From Lysobacteraceae bacterium (GTDB taxonomy: Bacteria; Bdellovibrionota; UBA1018; JAGTJX01), in assembly GCA_023657465.1 (NCBI GenBank), contig JAGTJX010000001.1:396358-460357 (forward strand): DNA of 64,000 nt, in the 5' to 3' direction. The notes under the pieces are model-generated. The model did not search any database, had not been told where the DNA came from, and worked only from the letters and a program-made list of their open reading frames with translations. Numbering within the stretch: the stretch's first letter is position 1; each line of letters begins with the position of its first letter. The position numbers and the translations under genes are program-made. Below are positions 44,644 through 52,551 of this stretch, piece by piece.

Positions 44644-45719
44644 ATTCTCTCCAAAAACTCGTTGATCACATTGTTAACTTCGATTCGTGGAACCTCTTTA
44701 AACTCAGCGTCGATTAGCAATAGGCAAAACCGTGTACCGGGTGTTTGAACAATAGGGGCTACAAACTCAAGTTCGGAAGCGTTCTTTCTAAAGTCAAACA
44801 TCACAGCTAAGTTATTTGACTCTACTCTCAGGCAAGATCGGTTTCCCTTACTAATTCCAATGATGTCGTTTAACCCTTTTCCGCGTTTTGGTTCAACCTC
44901 CATGCGACTGACCTCAGACTTAAAAGCCATCGGAAGAAGACGTCTGTCTTCTTCGTTCTCATAGCGAGTATTTTTCTTAAGTGATACTGGAATACCGATG
45001 CCCGTATCTCCTATAGCAATAGAAAGATATCGAGTTTCAGTTGAAGACTTTTGAAGCGCTTCAACTATTAAATAGCAAGGTCCTTCTGAGTGTGTATGCG
45101 CGTTGTCGCATAGCTCTCCTACTATCCATCCAATATAACCGCAACAACTCTCTGAAAAGCCTTGTTTCAATAAAGGGTCATATAATTCATTAAGGATTTT
45201 TTTTTCAGCTCCACGATATCCAATCAAGTGAAGAGGTAAAATAACGGCTACACGAGTTTGTGGTATTTTTTTTAATAAGGAGTAATCGCAGCTAACACGG
45301 TCTCGATGAGATCGTTCTACTTCAGCAAAAAAACCAATGGATTCTAAATAGCTGCAAAAAGGTGATCCATCTAGCAGTAGATGTACTTCATTTAATTCGT
45401 TATGATTTAAATAGGCTTTGATAGAACAGAGGAGTGCCATAACGCCAAAAGCGTCAATTCCTTTTATTTTTCTTAGATCGTATACTCCAGGTATTGGTTC
45501 AATTTGCCTAATGTAGCTTCCGCCAAAAATTGAAAGAGTGTATCTCTCGGGTGTTTCATTTTGAGAAAGAAGGATTTTTTTAATAACTTCCGTCTTTGAT
45601 AGACGAATTTTTCCTCCAAACTTCGAAGTTTGGAGATTATATTTCTTTCTATAGGAATCTAGGGTTGGTCTGGATACGCCTAATAATCGACATGCTTCTG
45701 AAATTGTTATTAGATCCAT
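44640..45719 (-). CDS. HTH-STAS-GHKL ATPase fusion, possible partner-switching regulator
   Basis: The 359-residue protein has three parts. Residues 1-50 form an excisionase/MerR-type helix-turn-helix (LITISEACRLLGVSRPTLDSYRKKYN). Residues about 60-135 resemble a STAS domain (VYDLRKIKGIDAFGVMALLCSI, then EVHLLLDGSPFCSYLESIGFF). Residues about 190-340 are a GHKL ATPase with the N-box ELCDNAHTHS (202-211), G1 IGDTGIGIP (236-244), G2 RGKGLND (279-285) and a final GTRF-LLLID. All nucleotide motifs are intact; no His-kinase dimer domain is seen. Coupled by ATGA to the DUF4325 gene. Six TTACA boxes precede it. Confidence 0.82.
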   Translation of the reverse strand: MDLITISEACRLLGVSRPTLDSYRKKYNLQTSKFGGKIRLSKTEVIKKILLSQNETPERYTLSIFGGSYIRQIEPIPGVYDLRKIKGIDAFGVMALLCSIKAYLNHNELNEVHLLLDGSPFCSYLESIGFFAEVERSHRDRVSCDYSLLKKIPQTRVAVILPLHLIGYRGAEKKILNELYDPLLKQGFSESCCGYIGWIVGELCDNAHTHSEGPCYLIVEALQKSSTETRYLSIAIGDTGIGIPVSLKKNTRYENEEDRRLLPMAFKSEVSRMEVEPKRGKGLNDIIGISKGNRSCLRVESNNLAVMFDFRKNASELEFVAPIVQTPGTRFCLLLIDAEFKEVPRIEVNNVINEFLERI

Positions 45720-45753
45720 TTTTCATAAGACCTCTTTGCGTTATTTATTCATT

Positions 45754-45808
45754 TTACAGTGCCTTACAAATCTTTACAATGCTTTACATATCTTTACAGT
45801 TGTTTACA
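45754..45808 (-). promoter_or_regulatory. six TTACA boxes at exact 10-bp spacing
   Basis: TTACA starts at 45754, 45764, 45774, 45784, 45794 and 45804 (TGTAA on the ATPase coding strand, often TGTAAAG). The array lies 35 bases upstream of the ATPase start. Spacing of about one helical turn places all boxes on one face of the DNA, suiting cooperative binding by an excisionase-type HTH. Confidence 0.85.
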
Positions 45809-45875
45809 AGTAATTTGATAACACATTGATATTATTGTATATTATTTTATTAAAATGACGTGCAGCGATGATGTT

Positions 45876-45898
45876 ATATTGTAACTAAGTTACAATAT
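45876..45898 (+). promoter_or_regulatory. 23-bp palindromic operator before the HTH regulator gene
   Basis: ATATTGTAACT, one central A, then AGTTACAATAT form perfect 11-bp arms ending one base before the GTG (45900). It contains the same TGTAA/TTACA core as the array, so one protein could bind both, or two related proteins compete. Confidence 0.75.
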
Positions 45899-45899
45899 T

Positions 45900-46370
45900 G
45901 TGCCTGAGGAGCCTGAGGAAAAGATGGAAAGAAAAATTGAAGCAGTATGGATTGATGAGGGTTTTGGGTTTCCTGTAAAAATTCGTAATGTTCCTATGGT
46001 GAAAGTCCGTGGACATTGGGCTCCTGAGATCAATTACAAGCAGTTGGCTAAAACTGTATTGTTGGTACTCACGACCAAGCCAGCACGCCTAACTGGAGCT
46101 GAAGTGAGGTTCATTAGAACTCACTTTGAGCTCACTTTGAAAGACTTTGCGGAGCGCTTTGATGTTTCACACCCTGCTGTAATCAAGTGGGAGGCGGCAA
46201 AACAAAAAGCCACTTCTATGAACTGGAGTACAGAGAAAGACATCCGCTTGTTTGTGCTTTCACGCCTGGGTGAGGACAAGTCAATCATTGCGGTCTACAA
46301 GCAGTTAGAAGTTCCAGCATCGGCAAAAGCTGTTGCCGTAGATTTTGATGCTAAAAAAGTAGCCGCATAA
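45900..46370 (+). CDS. HTH transcriptional regulator (YiaG/MqsA-like)
   Basis: A 156-residue protein from GTG (45900), or 148 from ATG (45924), which has a GAGG site 5-6 bases upstream. The HTH is LTGAEVRFIRTHFELTLKDFAERFDVSHPAVIKWEAAKQ (about 67-105), as in MqsA/YiaG-like antitoxin-type regulators. The N-terminal part (IDEGFGFPVKIRNVPMVKVRGHWAPEINYKQL) resembles the YgiT domain but lacks the zinc-binding cysteine pairs. No toxin partner is present; instead it diverges from the HTH-STAS-ATPase gene and has its own palindromic operator. Confidence 0.8.
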   Translation: MPEEPEEKMERKIEAVWIDEGFGFPVKIRNVPMVKVRGHWAPEINYKQLAKTVLLVLTTKPARLTGAEVRFIRTHFELTLKDFAERFDVSHPAVIKWEAAKQKATSMNWSTEKDIRLFVLSRLGEDKSIIAVYKQLEVPASAKAVAVDFDAKKVAA

Positions 46371-46371
46371 A

Positions 46372-46394
46372 ATCGTACTATTAAATAGTACGAT
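46372..46394 (+). terminator. inverted repeat after the HTH gene
   Basis: ATCGTACTAT and ATAGTACGAT form a perfect 10-bp stem with loop TAA, starting 2 bases after the stop codon. There is no T-run, so it may instead be an RNA-stabilising hairpin or a protein site. Confidence 0.5.
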
Positions 46395-46524
46395 CGTACC
46401 CCTATATAGGGCGAAATCTTAAGGTTGTTCGGTTAAACCAGACGTTCGCTCGGATATGCTGAACGACGATTTAAGGGGGAGCGATAAGTAGGGGGTCGTC
46501 TCGCTCTAGCCAGCGCTCCCCTAT

Positions 46525-46928
46525 GAGGAAGTTTTTTTAGGAGAGTTTTTTGGTTTTCTAGACCGCTCCTTTAGAGCCTGAATATTCCATTTATTTCGTC
46601 TGAGCTTTCCATACCATTTGTAATAGAATCCTCGTGAAAATCCGCGTCTCGAACACGCTTCAGAAACTGACCCCAGCTTGTGAGCTAGCAGAATCAACTT
46701 CACCTTGATTCTAATGTCTCGATCTCTTGTGTGCTTTGTTTGTTCTCGTAGCCTTTTATGTAGCTTCTGGTACTCTGATCTCATAGCTGTCTTCCTCCTT
46801 GAAGTGCCTGTTTTTGTTGGTGAAAACATATTCAAGCACACATCATTCAGGCAGACAGCTTTTTATTTTCTCTCTCCCTTCAACTACTTATCTATTCTTT
46901 TTTGTTCACGATGTCTCACTACCCTGCA
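46525..46928 (-). mobile_element. inverted partial copy of the IS481-type element (404 bp)
   Basis: By inspection the segment matches the first 404 bases of the element at 43017-43420, in opposite orientation, including the 106-residue N-terminal transposase translation, which is identical. The match ends abruptly at both sides. The HTH-STAS-ATPase module lies between the two copies, which could recombine and invert it. Confidence 0.88.
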
Positions 46929-47133
46929 GCATTCTGCTGCCTAACTACTAGACAGTTTTTGATTATTCTACAGCCGAGAGATAAAAATTGTCTTCTAAGC
47001 TCTGTATAATTGAGTATTTAGCCCAATTTTTGGTAATGTACTTGCTTTTGTATGGTTCCAAGTTTGCTCGTGACCAACGCCTGAAGTCCTCGAAGTCGTG
47101 AGCGGGTTTCAAAGAATTTCAGTCCGATATGGT

Positions 47134-47149
47134 CTCGGAAAACATTGGT
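47134..47149 (-). repeat. outer 16-bp inverted repeat, right arm
   Basis: CTCGGAAAACATTGGT is the exact inverse of 42794-42809. Loose similarity extends about 20 bases on the inner side (TTTCA-CCGA-). The arms enclose 4.3 kb with both IS481-type copies and the ATPase module. Confidence 0.55.
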
Positions 47150-47198
47150 TTCGAGAGTGCGAATATAAAGTTTTCGATTCTATGCTAAACTGCGATTG

Positions 47199-47684
47199 AT
47201 GAAACGAAGCTCTCAAATTTTTCCTGTCCGGAAATACTCTGATAATGACCGAGAACGTGTATTGGAGATTTTCAGATCCAATTGTCCAAAGTATTTTCGA
47301 TCAACCGACGAGGACGATCTAAAGGATTACCTTCTTCGTTTCGCGAACAAGAATTTCTTAGTTGTGGAAAGTGCAGAACGCGTTGTTGGTTGCGGTGGCC
47401 ATTACGTAAGAGATGATAAGAAATTAATTGGCATAGCTTGGGTGATGTTTGAGCGGAACTCGATTGGAGTACGCGCTTTCCTGAAAGCTGCTGACTCTTT
47501 CTTTGAAGCGATTCTTTCTCGCATTCGACTGGAACCTGTTCGCTACTCAATTCTGATCAATACGACCCAACTAATGGAAAAACTATTTACGCGATACGGT
47601 TTTAGAACTCAGGAACGGATTAAGGATGGTTTTGGCCAAAACCTTGATCATCTCGTGATGATAAGATCGGACTCTGAGCCCTGA
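47199..47684 (+). CDS. GNAT-family N-acetyltransferase
   Basis: A 161-residue protein from the ATG at 47199; a TTG lies one codon upstream. The order of elements is that of GNAT enzymes: VRKYSDNDRERVLEIFRSN at the start, FLVVESAERVVGCGGHYVRDDKKLIGIAWVMF as the central strands, a helix (VRAFLKAADSFFEAI) and LINTTQLMEKLFTRYGFRTQERIKDGFGQNLDHLVMIR at the end. The acetyl-CoA-binding Q/RxxGxG/A motif is replaced by RNSIGVRA. The substrate is unknown. It is followed by a duplicated-arm terminator. Confidence 0.82.
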   Translation: MKRSSQIFPVRKYSDNDRERVLEIFRSNCPKYFRSTDEDDLKDYLLRFANKNFLVVESAERVVGCGGHYVRDDKKLIGIAWVMFERNSIGVRAFLKAADSFFEAILSRIRLEPVRYSILINTTQLMEKLFTRYGFRTQERIKDGFGQNLDHLVMIRSDSEP

Positions 47685-47708
47685 TCACATGAGCACTGCA
47701 TACTCATC

Positions 47709-47758
47709 AATGTAAAAATATAACGACCGCCCGAATGTAAAAATATAACGACCGCCCG
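47709..47758 (+). repeat. 25-bp direct tandem repeat leading into a terminator
   Basis: The 25-base unit beginning AATGTAAAAATATAACGACC is present twice, back to back (47709-47733 and 47734-47758). A third, diverged start of the unit (AATGTAAATCAC) makes the terminator loop. It looks like a slippage duplication of the terminator's left arm. Confidence 0.85.
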
Positions 47759-47790
47759 AATGTAAATCACTTTCGGGCGTTTTCATTTCT
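47753..47790 (+). terminator. intrinsic terminator after the GNAT gene
   Basis: CGCCCGA (47753-47759) pairs with TCGGGCG (47773-47779) around a 13-base loop and is followed by TTTTCATTTCT. A closely similar hairpin follows the next small gene at 48597. Confidence 0.75.
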
Positions 47791-48194
47791 ATTGAATAAC
47801 ACCCTCAAATCCCGGCACGAGCCTCTATTATATATTTTCCATTTAATCTGGTAGGGCGGATTTAAAAAGTCGCCTAATCAGCTAAAACGCTTAATGGAAA
47901 TATTGGCAAATATTTCCGGTACAAGTGGTGGCCTCAGGGTGAGCGTTCTTGAATAGAAAGTCGGTAATATAAATCTACGGATCCTCACTAGAATTAGCTT
48001 ATGAGAGTCATTATTTAACTCATGTAAAAAAAATTAATGAAAATGCATTCAAATCTTGAGTCAAAGTCATTAGTCAAAAAATCCTCTATAATTTGGCGCG
48101 CAAGGTCTCGTTTTGCTGAATAAGACGCTCAACTTTGACAGTTGTTTTTTTTGAGCTATACCTTGAGAATATACAAAAAGCTCAAGGAGGGTTT
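47791..48194. other. intergenic stretch with a dispersed repeat and a hairpin
   Basis: No gene is seen. GGAAATATT (47896-47904) and AATATTTCC (47909-47917) form a perfect stem. The words CGCTTAATG and AATATTGGCAA at 47888-47910 recur in similar form at 49421-49442, which suggests a dispersed element. Confidence 0.4.
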
Positions 48195-48542
48195 ATGAAA
48201 TTTACTATAGCATTATGTTTGTTTGCAAGCAGCTCGGTGTTTGCTGCTGATTCAGTTATTCTTTCGAATGGTCAATCTATTACTTTGGAGGCAAACGCCC
48301 CGACACAAGTATCGTGCGGTACGGTTCAGAGAATCTGTACGCTCGTGTGGTCAAGCGGTTTTTCGGAAATCAAAGCTTCTTTTAGATTGTATGTGAATGA
48401 AGATGGAAAAGTACGAACACTAAGAAATTAAATCGTTGGTCCTAAATACGAATTTGCCGACGAGAATTCTGCAAAAGCCGCTGGACAGGCGTGCGGCGCA
48501 GCTCTGGAAAAATCTGGGTTCTGCGAGTTTATTGATAAATAA
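48195..48542 (+). pseudogene. small secreted protein gene with in-frame stop
   Basis: The ATG at 48195 has a strong AAGGAGG site. The product has a signal peptide (MKFTIALCLFASSSVFA) and reads on to LYVNEDGKVRTLRN, where a TAA (48429-48431) stops it after 78 residues. The same frame continues IVGPKYEFADENSAKAAGQACGAALEKSGFCEFIDK to a stop at 48540-48542. The tail looks like true coding sequence, so a full-length ancestor of 115 residues was probably cut by one nonsense change. Family unknown. Confidence 0.65.
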
Positions 48543-48596
48543 CAAAACTCTGATAACGAGAGCGCCTAATACTCAATAATTTAGAAGAATTACTAG

Positions 48597-48635
48597 CGCC
48601 CGATGGTAAATCGCTTTCGGGCGTTTCCATTTTTA
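48597..48635 (+). terminator. intrinsic terminator similar to that at 47753
   Basis: CGCCCGA (48597-48603) pairs with TCGGGCG (48617-48623), then TTTCCATTTTT. Loop and tail match the earlier copy at most positions, so the two have a common origin. Confidence 0.7.
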
Positions 48636-48719
48636 CCGGAAAGAACTTACCCAATTCTCCTACCCAATTGTCCGGGACCCAGGGCAAGAAGTCTCTTTTC
48701 TAATTAGTTAATTAAAATA

Positions 48720-48962
48720 TTACGAAATGCTTTTTCTTCGATCATTAATTACAATTTGATTTTTTATTTTCCTTAAAAGAAATAAATGCGAAATAAATAC
48801 AATTAAAACAAATAAAATAGTTATTGAATCTGAAAAAAAGGAATCTGCTGCTTTTTTAACCTGCACTTTTATTTCAGTTGCTTTAAATTCTTCCCAATTT
48901 TTTTTAAGTTCAACTTCTGAAGGAAATGGTACTTTCTGATCTTTGTATATCGACAACTTCAT
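48720..48962 (-). CDS. small membrane protein of unknown function
   Basis: An 80-residue, very AT-rich frame with a charged N-terminal half (MKLSIYKDQKVPFPSEVELKKNWEEFKATEIKVQVKKAAD) and one membrane segment (SITILFVLIVFISHLFLLRKI). It overlaps by 53 bases the upstream frame on the same strand, from which it could derive by frameshift. No family is recognised and the ribosome-binding site is poor. Confidence 0.4.
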   Translation of the reverse strand: MKLSIYKDQKVPFPSEVELKKNWEEFKATEIKVQVKKAADSFFSDSITILFVLIVFISHLFLLRKIKNQIVINDRRKSIS

Positions 48963-49212
48963 TTGTTTTTCTTTGTATGAATTTTAAGCTTATGAATTGA
49001 TCATAATTGTAACTTGAGATTCCTAATTCCGGATTAAGTTGAATGCGAATATCTGAAATAAAAGAGATTATAGAGACTAATAAGGTAATTACAGAAATCC
49101 CTATCATGATAAGGCAGTAATTTTTCATATAACTATTTCGGAAATAGTTGCGATTTTTCTTTATAAGCCCATTCATTATTTCTCTGGAGCGACGGTAAAG
49201 ATAGGTAGGCAA
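48910..49212 (-). CDS. small membrane protein of unknown function
   Basis: A 100-residue frame with one membrane segment (MKNYCLIMIGISVITLLVSIISFISDIRIQ). Several starts are possible (49212, 49173 or 49125) and none has a strong site. The end overlaps the next frame by 53 bases. Together they may be one broken two-helix membrane protein. Base composition is more AT-rich than the chromosome around. Confidence 0.4.
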   Translation of the reverse strand: MPTYLYRRSREIMNGLIKKNRNYFRNSYMKNYCLIMIGISVITLLVSIISFISDIRIQLNPELGISSYNYDQFISLKFIQRKTNEVVDIQRSESTISFRS

Positions 49213-49510
49213 GAGCTGTAAAAAGAAAGGGATCAGGAAAGTCTCTCAATCAGCGTCAGCAAAGAAGACTGGATTCCGCAAGAACAAAGGTAAGCACTTT
49301 AAATCAATAATTGAACTGAATACCAAAGATCATGTTGCATTTGTGTGTGCTTCTGAGCGCTTTCATTTCTACTGAATTGTGATTCAAAGCCATTAGGTTG
49401 GGCTTCCAAAAGCACTAAATCGCTTAATGAGAATAATGGCAATGGAGTTACCCCGATTTAGTGGACACAAAATAGGTTAGAATAAACCGAAACCACTGAA
49501 AGGGTAACGA

Positions 49511-49747
49511 ATGAGACAGGTAGCGAGGAAGTATACAGATGAGTTTAAGAAACAAGCAGTAGATCTAGCCCAAGAGTTAGATTCTATAGCTCTAGCTGCA
49601 ACTAAATTAGGTATCTCAACTGCGAATATCTACGACTGGAGAAAGAAGCATGAGGCAACTCAAGAAGTCAGTGTATCCCAAATGAGTGCAGTAGAAAGAG
49701 AAGAGCTTAACAGACTTCGTAATGAGGTGTCAGAGCTCAAAAAGTGA
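49511..49747 (+). CDS. IS3-family OrfA (HTH), second type
   Basis: The 78-residue product has an HTH (YTDEFKKQAVDLAQELDSIALAATKLGISTANIYDWRKKHE) and the start of the coiled coil (EREELNRLRNEVSELKK), then stops. The normal OrfA continues for some 20 residues more, so the stop is premature. Without OrfB it is not an active transposase. Confidence 0.78.
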   Translation: MRQVARKYTDEFKKQAVDLAQELDSIALAATKLGISTANIYDWRKKHEATQEVSVSQMSAVEREELNRLRNEVSELKK

Positions 49748-49835
49748 ATCATATTCTAAAATCGTCAGCGGCTTTTTTCTCGCAGGACCACCTGAAGTAA
49801 AGTTCACGTTGGTCGAATCAATGGAAGGCTAGAAT

Positions 49836-50293
49836 ATGACAGTAAGTCTGAGCTGTATGGTGCTAGGAGTGAGTAGGTCTGGATTTTACCAATGGAAAAC
49901 ACGTCCCGAATCAGAAAGAGCGATAGAAACTAAAGCTCTCAGTGAACGTATTTTAGAAATCCATCGTGAGAGCGACGGAACATATGGGATGCCAAGAATA
50001 CTGGAGACATTGAAGAAAGAAGGTAAAAACGTTGGCAAAACAAGAATCGAAAAAGTCATGAAAACAATTAAAAATATCAGGTCTTTTTGAGAGGAAGTTC
50101 AAAGTAAAAACTACTGATTCCAATCACGAACTGCCGATTGCAGAGAGGATTTTCCAGACTGAAACCCGGGAGACTCACCCGATCAAGCCAAATCAGATTT
50201 GGACGAGTGATATTTCGTACATTAGTACTGATGAGGGATTCTTGTTTTTAGGGACTTATTTAGATCTATTCACACGAAAACTTGCTGTATAAT
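49836..50293 (+). pseudogene. decayed IS3-family OrfB fragment
   Basis: One frame reads MTVSLSCMVLGVSRSGFYQWKTRPESERAIETKALSERILEIHRESDGTYGMPRILETLKKEGKNVGKTRIEKVMKT and stops at 50088-50090. A second frame continues LFERKFKVKTTDSNHELPIAERIF and PNQIWTSDISYISTDEGFLFLGTYLDLFTRKLAV, including the first catalytic Asp. The second Asp and Glu regions are missing, so the 3' third is deleted. Confidence 0.8.
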
Positions 50294-50321
50294 CAATTAA
50301 CATTAGGTACAATTGGGAAAT

Positions 50322-51302
50322 ATGAATTCATTCGCACGATTACTCCTGATGATGACACCCTTGCTTGTACTTCAGGGATGCTCAAAGGCAGGCTCAGATG
50401 TTGAAACAGCTACAAACTCGGCACCACCGGCATCAGGACAAATCGTATTGGACAGCTGTTTAGGACTTTCTGGTGTCAATGAGAAGTGCACTCTAGTCAC
50501 CAATGCATCTGCTTGCACGGGGGCCAAGTGTTCACGGTTGGTGGTAATATTTTCAGGAGGAGAAATGGGATGCATTTCGGGCTCCGGATACAAAACCGCT
50601 CTTGATACCTTTGCATCTAAAGGGTACGCGGCAGTTTGCATCAACTATTTCGATACCTCAACAGGGTCAGGAAATGTTCCCTATATCGACGAGGCCTCCC
50701 GAATAGATTTAGCTGTAAAAGAGGCCACTTCAGGTAGTTGGGCTACTTCTTACTGGACTGGTGAATATCTTTTGTTGGAAGGGATTAGTCACGGTGCTAC
50801 CGCGCCAGTGATCCTGATGGCGCGAACATCCTTAGCTACTCAAGCCCATTGGAAAGGGACTCGGGTTACTGCGGGTTGTTTCTTTGACGGAAGTTATGAT
50901 CAAGTCGCGACAGCTACTCTGTTAGCAACAGGGGCATCAGGTGGTGGCCCGTGCGTGGTGCCAGTATCCTACAACCGCGGCTTAGAACGTTACTGTGGTG
51001 CGGGTGCAAACGCCTCAAATTGTAATCTTAGTTTAAAACCCAAGGCTCAACAGGATACCGTAGCTTCTGTCGCTGTTAATTTTGCGGTCAAGAACTTTAG
51101 AATGTTTGAGTGCGGAAGCGCGATGCCAGTTTGTTCTGGAGATATTATACCTGGTGCTCCCGTGCAAACCCTTTGTAACAATATTAACTCCACTTCAGGT
51201 TACACGTGTAGCTTCAAATCGCTTCCGAACGATGGGCACCTGACCTGCCATGGAAATGAATTTGATCAATGCAGAACCTGGTTTGAGGGAATTTCTCCAT
51301 GA
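50322..51302 (+). CDS. alpha/beta-hydrolase-like lipoprotein
   Basis: A 326-residue protein from the ATG at 50322 (a TTG three codons earlier is possible). The leader MNSFARLLLMMTPLLVLQGC ends in a good lipobox. The body has VVIFSGGEMGCISGSGYKTALDTFASKGYAAVCINYF and a nucleophile elbow GISHGA (Gly-x-Ser-x-Gly), then a late histidine in PNDGHLTCHG. The mature protein has many cysteines (about a dozen), which points to periplasmic or surface disulfides. It overlaps the next hydrolase gene by 4 bases. The ester or lipid substrate is unknown. Confidence 0.75.
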   Translation: MNSFARLLLMMTPLLVLQGCSKAGSDVETATNSAPPASGQIVLDSCLGLSGVNEKCTLVTNASACTGAKCSRLVVIFSGGEMGCISGSGYKTALDTFASKGYAAVCINYFDTSTGSGNVPYIDEASRIDLAVKEATSGSWATSYWTGEYLLLEGISHGATAPVILMARTSLATQAHWKGTRVTAGCFFDGSYDQVATATLLATGASGGGPCVVPVSYNRGLERYCGAGANASNCNLSLKPKAQQDTVASVAVNFAVKNFRMFECGSAMPVCSGDIIPGAPVQTLCNNINSTSGYTCSFKSLPNDGHLTCHGNEFDQCRTWFEGISP

Positions 51303-52375
51303 ATGATAAACTATACTCGATGAGAGTCGTCCTGCTATTTTTGATAGTACTTGTTTTTACTGCAAGTTTAAACGCGAGGGCAGGCGAAGACTACTCACTT
51401 AAGGGTCCTCACTTAGTAGACGTCATTCAATTTAAAGACTTAGCTAGGGATAGCTCTCAAGGACGCAGATTGGTTCCATTTAAATTGCACATTCCTGGCA
51501 AAGGTGGGCCTTACCCAGTGGTAGTGATTTCACATGGTGCTGGGGGCAATTGGGACACCCACTTTGCTCAGGCTCAGCATCTTGCATCCCATGGTTTTGC
51601 GGTTTTTTGTTTAGAACACGTGGGTAGTAATACTGAACGAATGAAACGTGGCATTAGAATTTTTCATCACTTGAAGCAAATGATCCATAGTGCTGACGAA
51701 GTTTTGGGGCGTCCCAAGGATGTGAGTTTTGTCTTAGACCAAATCACAGAGTGGAATAAGGCTCATCCTTCTCTTAAGGGTAGACTTGATTTAGGACATG
51801 TTGGAGTATTAGGTCACTCGTTTGGGGCCTTTACGGCTATGGTGATCGCCGGAATGAGGCCGGCCTTGAATTGGCTCGAGCCCAAGGTAGGCACAGGACT
51901 AGGACCGGATTTGTTTGATAAACGGGTAAGGTGTGGAGTTGCACTTTCTCCTCAAGCTCCGGGTGATCCTTTTTTTATTAACGAAAGTTATCAAACCTTG
52001 CGAGTCCCGCTATTGGGAGTTTCAGGAACTAAAGACAGGCAGCAAAATGGTGAACCTCCAGTTTCCCGTCTGGAGTCATTTAAACTATGGCCAAGCTTAA
52101 AGGGAAATGTCTTTTTATGGTTAAATAATGCCGCGCACTTAGATTTTACAGATACTACCGGCGGTGATTCACATGGAATTAGTTCACCTTCGAGACATAA
52201 TGTTCAGACAGTGGTGAGAGCTGCAAGCCTAATGTTCTTTAACCGGTGTCTAAAGGGCAGTCCATCTTCTCTCATGGAGCTTTCAAACGAGCACTTAGAG
52301 CGGTATCTTAGCGGTGCAATCAATCGGATAGAAATATTTAAGGCAAACCATCAGCCTGCACTTCTAAACAAGTAA
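51299..52375 (+). CDS. exported alpha/beta hydrolase (dienelactone hydrolase / PAF-acetylhydrolase-like)
   Basis: A 358-residue protein with an N-terminal signal (VVLLFLIVLVFTASLNARA). The sheet opens PYPVVVISHGAGGNWDTHFAQAQHLASHGFAVFCLEHVGSNTE, the nucleophile elbow is GHSFGAFTA, and the C-terminal histidine lies in NAAHLDF or DSHGISSPSRH. It resembles the COG4188 group of predicted dienelactone hydrolases. Coupled by ATGA to the preceding lipoprotein hydrolase, so the two probably act on one extracellular ester. No stem-loop follows within 60 bases. Confidence 0.85.
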   Translation: MNDKLYSMRVVLLFLIVLVFTASLNARAGEDYSLKGPHLVDVIQFKDLARDSSQGRRLVPFKLHIPGKGGPYPVVVISHGAGGNWDTHFAQAQHLASHGFAVFCLEHVGSNTERMKRGIRIFHHLKQMIHSADEVLGRPKDVSFVLDQITEWNKAHPSLKGRLDLGHVGVLGHSFGAFTAMVIAGMRPALNWLEPKVGTGLGPDLFDKRVRCGVALSPQAPGDPFFINESYQTLRVPLLGVSGTKDRQQNGEPPVSRLESFKLWPSLKGNVFLWLNNAAHLDFTDTTGGDSHGISSPSRHNVQTVVRAASLMFFNRCLKGSPSSLMELSNEHLERYLSGAINRIEIFKANHQPALLNK

Positions 52376-52551
52376 TTATTCTTCAGATCTCTGACCGTGT
52401 GTGCTTAGCGCTCTATCGTCTCTGGGCGTGTGCGCCAAAATACACTTCGATGTAGACGATGAAGAAGCCGCAAAAAACTGGATGAGAAAGGTGTGTCTAA
52501 AATTCGTACACGCAATCAGTGTTCGGCTACTTATCTTGGATCTTGGCCAGG

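Larger units (their letters stand above)
49443..50293 (+). mobile_element. IS3-family remnant (copy 2)
   Basis: The left end (TGGAGTTACCCCGATTTAG, then TGGACAC) is nearly identical to that of the first IS3-type remnant, but the OrfA proteins differ, so they are two members of one group. orfB is broken and cut off before its last catalytic residue; no right end is found. Confidence 0.72.

Noticed and set aside
47709..48640. Integron attC sites
   Set aside because: TAACGACCGCCC looks like the left part of an attC, but no GTTRRRY partner follows, the hairpin loop is only 13 bases, and T-rich tails fit terminators better.
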